Part shown: positions 61,265 to 64,000 of the stretch, one piece after another
Layout: each line of letters starts with the position of its first letter
How positions within the stretch are numbered: the first letter of the stretch is position 1
Origin: Psychrobacter sp. APC 3281
Lineage (GTDB): Bacteria > Pseudomonadota > Gammaproteobacteria > Pseudomonadales > Moraxellaceae
Direction: 5' to 3'
Assembly: GCF_030407815.1 (NCBI RefSeq)
Contig: NZ_JASDCS010000013.1
Location: 1 to 64,000 of the forward strand
DNA length: 64,000 nucleotides
Position numbers and translations under genes: made by a program
Notes under the pieces: model-generated
The model's database searches: none
The model's input: only the letters and a program-made list of their open reading frames with translations
What the model was told of the DNA's origin: nothing

Positions 61265-61336
61265 TTTGCTTGGGGTTACTCTTTACTGTATCAACAGTAG
61301 CGTTCATATATTCTCTAGTATTAGATGCAATCTGTA

Positions 61337-62428
61337 CTATGTCACCTTTGCCAAAGGCTCAACCTGAATGGTCTCTAACACTTCTTCTTTGCTAGGCTCT
61401 TTTCTATATAAGGGAAAAAAGTCTGAGAGCAGATCACTTTCTGTGAACCAGATATCCGCCACTAACTCTGTATATTTCACTGCATTGACGACGAGTCTAT
61501 AAGTCTTGAATAGTAACTCTTGTGAGCTAAAGCCTTTTTTATACTCATATAAAGAGTCTAAATTGGAACCAACGCCGCCACCAAGATGTAGCACTTCATA
61601 ACGGTTCTCTCGTCCCCAGTTGCGAGCGACATGAGTGATAAGTTTAGAAGGTTGTAGATGTGTATAGGCGTTCAGCGTGCCGCCAAGATGAAACTGCATA
61701 ATGCCTGACTCTTGGCAGAGCGTATATATAGAAGACCCAATTGGTTTGTCGTCTTGATAGGCGGTTATCAACAGTATCTTTTCTTGAAGGTTTTCAAGCA
61801 AATTGAAGAAATAATCATCATCAAAGAAGTAATAATCACTGGCCTTGACGTGTCGCATTGTCTCTTTATAAATGTCTGAGAACACCATCGCGTTTTGCCT
61901 AGTCAAGAATTCTGTTTTTGTCACGACATCCATTTTTATGGCTTTTTTGATACCACGGCGATGTCGATTTTGTGTCTCGCTCCAATGCTCTTCTTCTGAC
62001 TTACTCAAATCAGACATTAAGGTAAGTCCGTGAGTCAGTGCTTTGCCAACTGTGGGTATCCATTCTTTATTAATAATCGGGTGCAACCGCATAAATAAAG
62101 ACACGCAGCCTCTCTCGCAAAGAAAGGCTCTTATCTCATCTAGTACGATGTCTAACTCGGCATCAGTGAGGGTTTTGTCCATCAATGGGCCACCGTAACC
62201 ATAAGTGGAAGTAGCATCCCAGTGCTCTGAGTCAATGTTTCTAATTATGATGGGTAACAATACTTCTTTATTTTTATAGTGAGCGATGATGCCTTGAGGT
62301 TTGCCCTTGTCGATAACAGCTGAGGCCGCAATCCAACCAGATAAGTGGTATATATCAAAATGATGATTTGATACCTTCTTATCCCACTCAGCATCTATCG
62401 CTATGTAATCAACTTGTACTGTATCCAC
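61337..62428 (-). CDS. FemAB/GNAT-like acyltransferase
   Basis: 363 residues from a GTG with GGGAG upstream. Two GNAT-like halves: STYGYGGPLMDKT early, WSETQNRHRRGIKKAIKMD middle, and IGSSIYTLCQESGIMQFHLGGTLNAYTHLQPSKL late, followed by HLGGGVGSNLDSLYEYKKGFSS. This matches the Acetyltransf_6/FemAB-like group. Members attach amino acids or acyl groups to cell-wall or lipid carriers; the substrate here is unknown. Flanked by twin terminators. Confidence 0.75.
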   Translation of the reverse strand: MDTVQVDYIAIDAEWDKKVSNHHFDIYHLSGWIAASAVIDKGKPQGIIAHYKNKEVLLPIIIRNIDSEHWDATSTYGYGGPLMDKTLTDAELDIVLDEIRAFLCERGCVSLFMRLHPIINKEWIPTVGKALTHGLTLMSDLSKSEEEHWSETQNRHRRGIKKAIKMDVVTKTEFLTRQNAMVFSDIYKETMRHVKASDYYFFDDDYFFNLLENLQEKILLITAYQDDKPIGSSIYTLCQESGIMQFHLGGTLNAYTHLQPSKLITHVARNWGRENRYEVLHLGGGVGSNLDSLYEYKKGFSSQELLFKTYRLVVNAVKYTELVADIWFTESDLLSDFFPLYRKEPSKEEVLETIQVEPLAKVT

Positions 62429-62576
62429 GTTGCTGCTCCCTCAGTGTTGCGTTATATATTCGTAAATCCGTATATATGAATATAACAACAAAGTATGAAG
62501 CCTTCAAGTATATAAAAACCTTTTATGTAAAATAATGAATATATGTGATAAGAGCGTAGAAGAATCTGTAGGAAAT

Positions 62577-62620
62577 AAAAAAGCAGCCTGCCTCTATAAG
62601 CGAGGGTAGGCTGCTTTTTT
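62577..62620 (-). terminator. Terminator between the FemAB-like and YceI genes
   Basis: AAGCAGCC/GGCTGCTT and CCTC/GAGG arms with A-run and T-run. On the minus strand it follows the yceI-like gene. Near copy of the terminator at 61221-61264. Confidence 0.9.
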
Positions 62621-62659
62621 GTTTTTGTCGAAAACTGTTAGAAAGCTATAAGCTTACTG

Positions 62660-63259
62660 TTATTTTTTTTCTACTAGCTCGCCATCGATTTGGATAGGGA
62701 CGTTGGTAGTGATACCGTCAGCGTAAGCGGTCATACCATAAGCGGCGCGATCAAGTATACCAGTGGCACGGAAACCAACGACTGGCTCTTTGGTAAGAGA
62801 GCTATTAGCGATTTTGTTCAACGTGACATCTAAGGTTAGTGGTTTGGTTTGACCAAGCAAAGTAAAGTCCCCCGTTACTTTAGCCTGCTGCGGATTAATG
62901 AATTTGACCTGAGTAGATTTGAAAGTCATGGTTGGATATTTTGCTACATTAAAAAACTCATCCGTCTTTAGATGCTTGTCACGAGCATCCCAATTGGTAT
63001 CGATACTGTCAGTCGCAATGGTAAAGTTCATGCTGGTTTTATCGGGTGCTTTGATATCATAATTCACCATACCTTTGACATCATTGAAGTGACCCATGGT
63101 GGTTGAAAACCCTAAGTGACTGACAGAAAATCCAACACGAGTATGGGAGTCATCTAGCTGCCATTGGGTCGGCAGAGCGGCGCTTGCTATGGTAGTAACT
63201 GCTAATGCTGAGCCAATAAATAGTGCTTTGGTGGCCGTGCTTATTTTAGTATTTATCAT
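62660..63259 (-). CDS. YceI family periplasmic protein
   Basis: 199 residues with a signal peptide (ALFIGSALAVTTIASAA). WQLDDSHTRVGFSVSHLGFS and GHFNDVKG, then TFKSTQVKF and VTGDFTLLGQTKPLTLDV, are the YceI lipocalin-like signatures. The family binds isoprenoid quinones. AAGGAT precedes the ATG at 63259. Confidence 0.92.
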   Translation of the reverse strand: MINTKISTATKALFIGSALAVTTIASAALPTQWQLDDSHTRVGFSVSHLGFSTTMGHFNDVKGMVNYDIKAPDKTSMNFTIATDSIDTNWDARDKHLKTDEFFNVAKYPTMTFKSTQVKFINPQQAKVTGDFTLLGQTKPLTLDVTLNKIANSSLTKEPVVGFRATGILDRAAYGMTAYADGITTNVPIQIDGELVEKK

Positions 63260-63537
63260 TAAATGATCCTTATTTAATCTAATTAAGTTATGGGTGATTA
63301 AGAAGTAAATGAGTTGCTAGTATCGATGTTTAAATGGAGTTTGTATTGCGTAACTGTACCCTTTAAGCATACTATATATAATTAAAAGCTAAGGTTATAT
63401 TTAGTTAGATTATCTACAATATTACATATGATTGATTAATTTAACTAACTTTATTACTGTACTAAAATCAATCATCTATCTCAACACTCTCGACCTAACA
63501 GTGACAAGTTATCACATATCTCTATCACAACTACTCC

Positions 63538-63566
63538 TTGCGTCTTACGTCAAAAACCGTTAAAAT
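63538..63566 (+). promoter_or_regulatory. Candidate sigma70 promoter of rpmE2
   Basis: TTGCGT (63538-63543), a 17-base spacer, then TAAAAT (63561-63566). Spacing is ideal, so transcription likely begins near 63573. Confidence 0.55.
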
Positions 63567-63572
63567 CGCGGT

Positions 63573-63762
63573 TTAATTTTCCCGCTGGGGAAAGGCTAAG
63601 CGAACAGAAGGGTGGTGTTGGGTGCTGGAATAAGCCAGTGACGCAGTTGCCATACTTGTAATGTCCTTAGTGCCTCAGTTACGTATGTCATTATTTGTTT
63701 GATACATCATCGCTGATGCTGTATTTATACGTTGTACATACATCGGACCTAGAGAGTATATT
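63573..63762 (+). promoter_or_regulatory. Candidate structured 5' leader of rpmE2
   Basis: The stretch is GC-richer than neighbours. TTTCCC/GGGAAA with a GCTG loop (63578-63593) and GCTGG/CCAGT around 63631-63646 can fold; AAACCG/CGGTTT (63554-63574) overlaps the start site. The G-rich part between is not coding. I match it to no known riboswitch. Bacterial L31 leaders can mediate autoregulation. Confidence 0.35.
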
Positions 63763-64000
63763 ATGCGTAAAGATATCCATCCTAATTACCAAGAAGTTTT
63801 GTTCCACGACACTAACGCTGACGTGTTCTTTTTGACTCGCTCAACTGCTAAGACTAAAGCGACTCGTGAATACGAAGGTAAAGAATACCCATACTACCCA
63901 CTTGATATCTCAAGTGCGTCGCATCCATTCTATACTGGTGAGCAACGTAAAACTTCTACTGAAGGTCGTGTTGCAAGCTTCAACAAACGCTTTGGCGCAT
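63763..64000 (+). CDS. rpmE2: 50S ribosomal protein L31 type B (N-terminal part)
   Basis: 79 residues are visible; the gene runs off the right edge. [33 protein letters not shown] and [11 protein letters not shown] match L31 type B. There is no Cys in the visible part, so it lacks the zinc-binding pattern of type A L31; such paralogues are commonly used under zinc limitation. AGAGAG lies before the ATG. Confidence 0.93.
   Translation, partial: MRKDIHPNYQEVLFHDTNADVFFLTRSTAKTKATREYEGKEYPYYPLDISSASHPFYTGEQRKTSTEGRVASFNKRFGA

Larger units (their letters stand above)
63260..63762. other. Gap between yceI and rpmE2: promoter, inverted repeat and structured leader
   Basis: ATGATTGAT (63428-63436) and ATCAATCAT (63467-63475) form a perfect 9-bp inverted repeat with a 30-base spacer. 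A sigma70-like promoter (63538-63566) precedes a ~190-base GC-richer leader before rpmE2. The left part is AT-rich with the yceI promoter. Confidence 0.5.

Noticed and set aside
63573-63762. Cobalamin or yybP riboswitch upstream of rpmE2
   Set aside because: I looked for the conserved boxes of these classes and found none in order; only generic hairpins.

Overview
The window reads as the chromosome of a cold-adapted, aerobic Moraxellaceae gammaproteobacterium, most likely Psychrobacter. This rests on AT-rich DNA, the protein flavour (acidic, Ala/Gln-rich), fadBA, cmoA/cmoB, PhoB/PhoR, an MsrA/DUF1499/Tpm cluster, and a glutamate racemase followed by a DUF4062-like gene, an arrangement I remember from Acinetobacter relatives. 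The genus call is inference. I see no rRNA, tRNA, IS element, prophage or CRISPR array. The content is mostly housekeeping, with one large accessory block (urease) and a few AT-rich orphan genes.

Layout. 1-5 kb: end of a TRAP permease, a PF06189 5'-nucleotidase, a rhomboid protease, a membrane protein of unknown role and a two-gene sodium:solute symporter (DUF4212 small subunit plus large subunit). 5.8-17.3 kb: AGCS amino-acid symporter, ETF-ubiquinone oxidoreductase, DUF1285 protein, MurI, DUF4062-like protein, lytic transglycosylase, DUF1499 protein, thiopurine methyltransferase and MsrA. 17.5-26 kb: cmoA and cmoB (tRNA wobble-uridine modification) separated by an AT-rich orphan gene, then DUF1176, DUF2788, argS, a SPOR protein and an orphan PTS IIC-like permease. 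26-39 kb: an SDR, clpX and clpP on the minus strand, then a complete urease locus on the plus strand (ureD, ureA, a ureB-ureC fusion, ureE, ureF, ureG, ureJ), then tig on the minus strand.

39-64 kb: rdgB, sodB, an SDR, an orphan gene coupled to a DUF72 gene, a farnesyl-diphosphate-synthase-type prenyltransferase, fadB-fadA, an isochorismatase-family hydrolase, an HD phosphohydrolase, psd, dtd, phoB-phoR, an M23 peptidase, an ExoX-like exonuclease, an alpha/beta hydrolase, a LOG-family protein, a large FAD oxidoreductase, a small lipoprotein, a FemAB-like acyltransferase, a YceI protein and the start of rpmE2 (zinc-free L31).

How the genes work together. FadB/FadA and ETF-QO link fatty-acid oxidation to the quinone pool. 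The urease block supplies the structural subunits, the nickel-insertion chaperones and a HupE/UreJ permease. Tig, ClpP and ClpX form the folding and degradation set.

The most striking points are: (1) the urease island sits, in opposite orientation, inside the normally contiguous tig-clpP-clpX order; (2) UreB and UreC are one 729-residue protein, and the UreC part carries two extra insertions; (3) PhoR has no N-terminal membrane anchor; (4) several core enzymes carry acidic or low-complexity insertions; (5) rpmE2 has a long, structured-looking leader behind a good sigma70-like promoter; (6) two single genes are each flanked by a pair of near-identical terminators.
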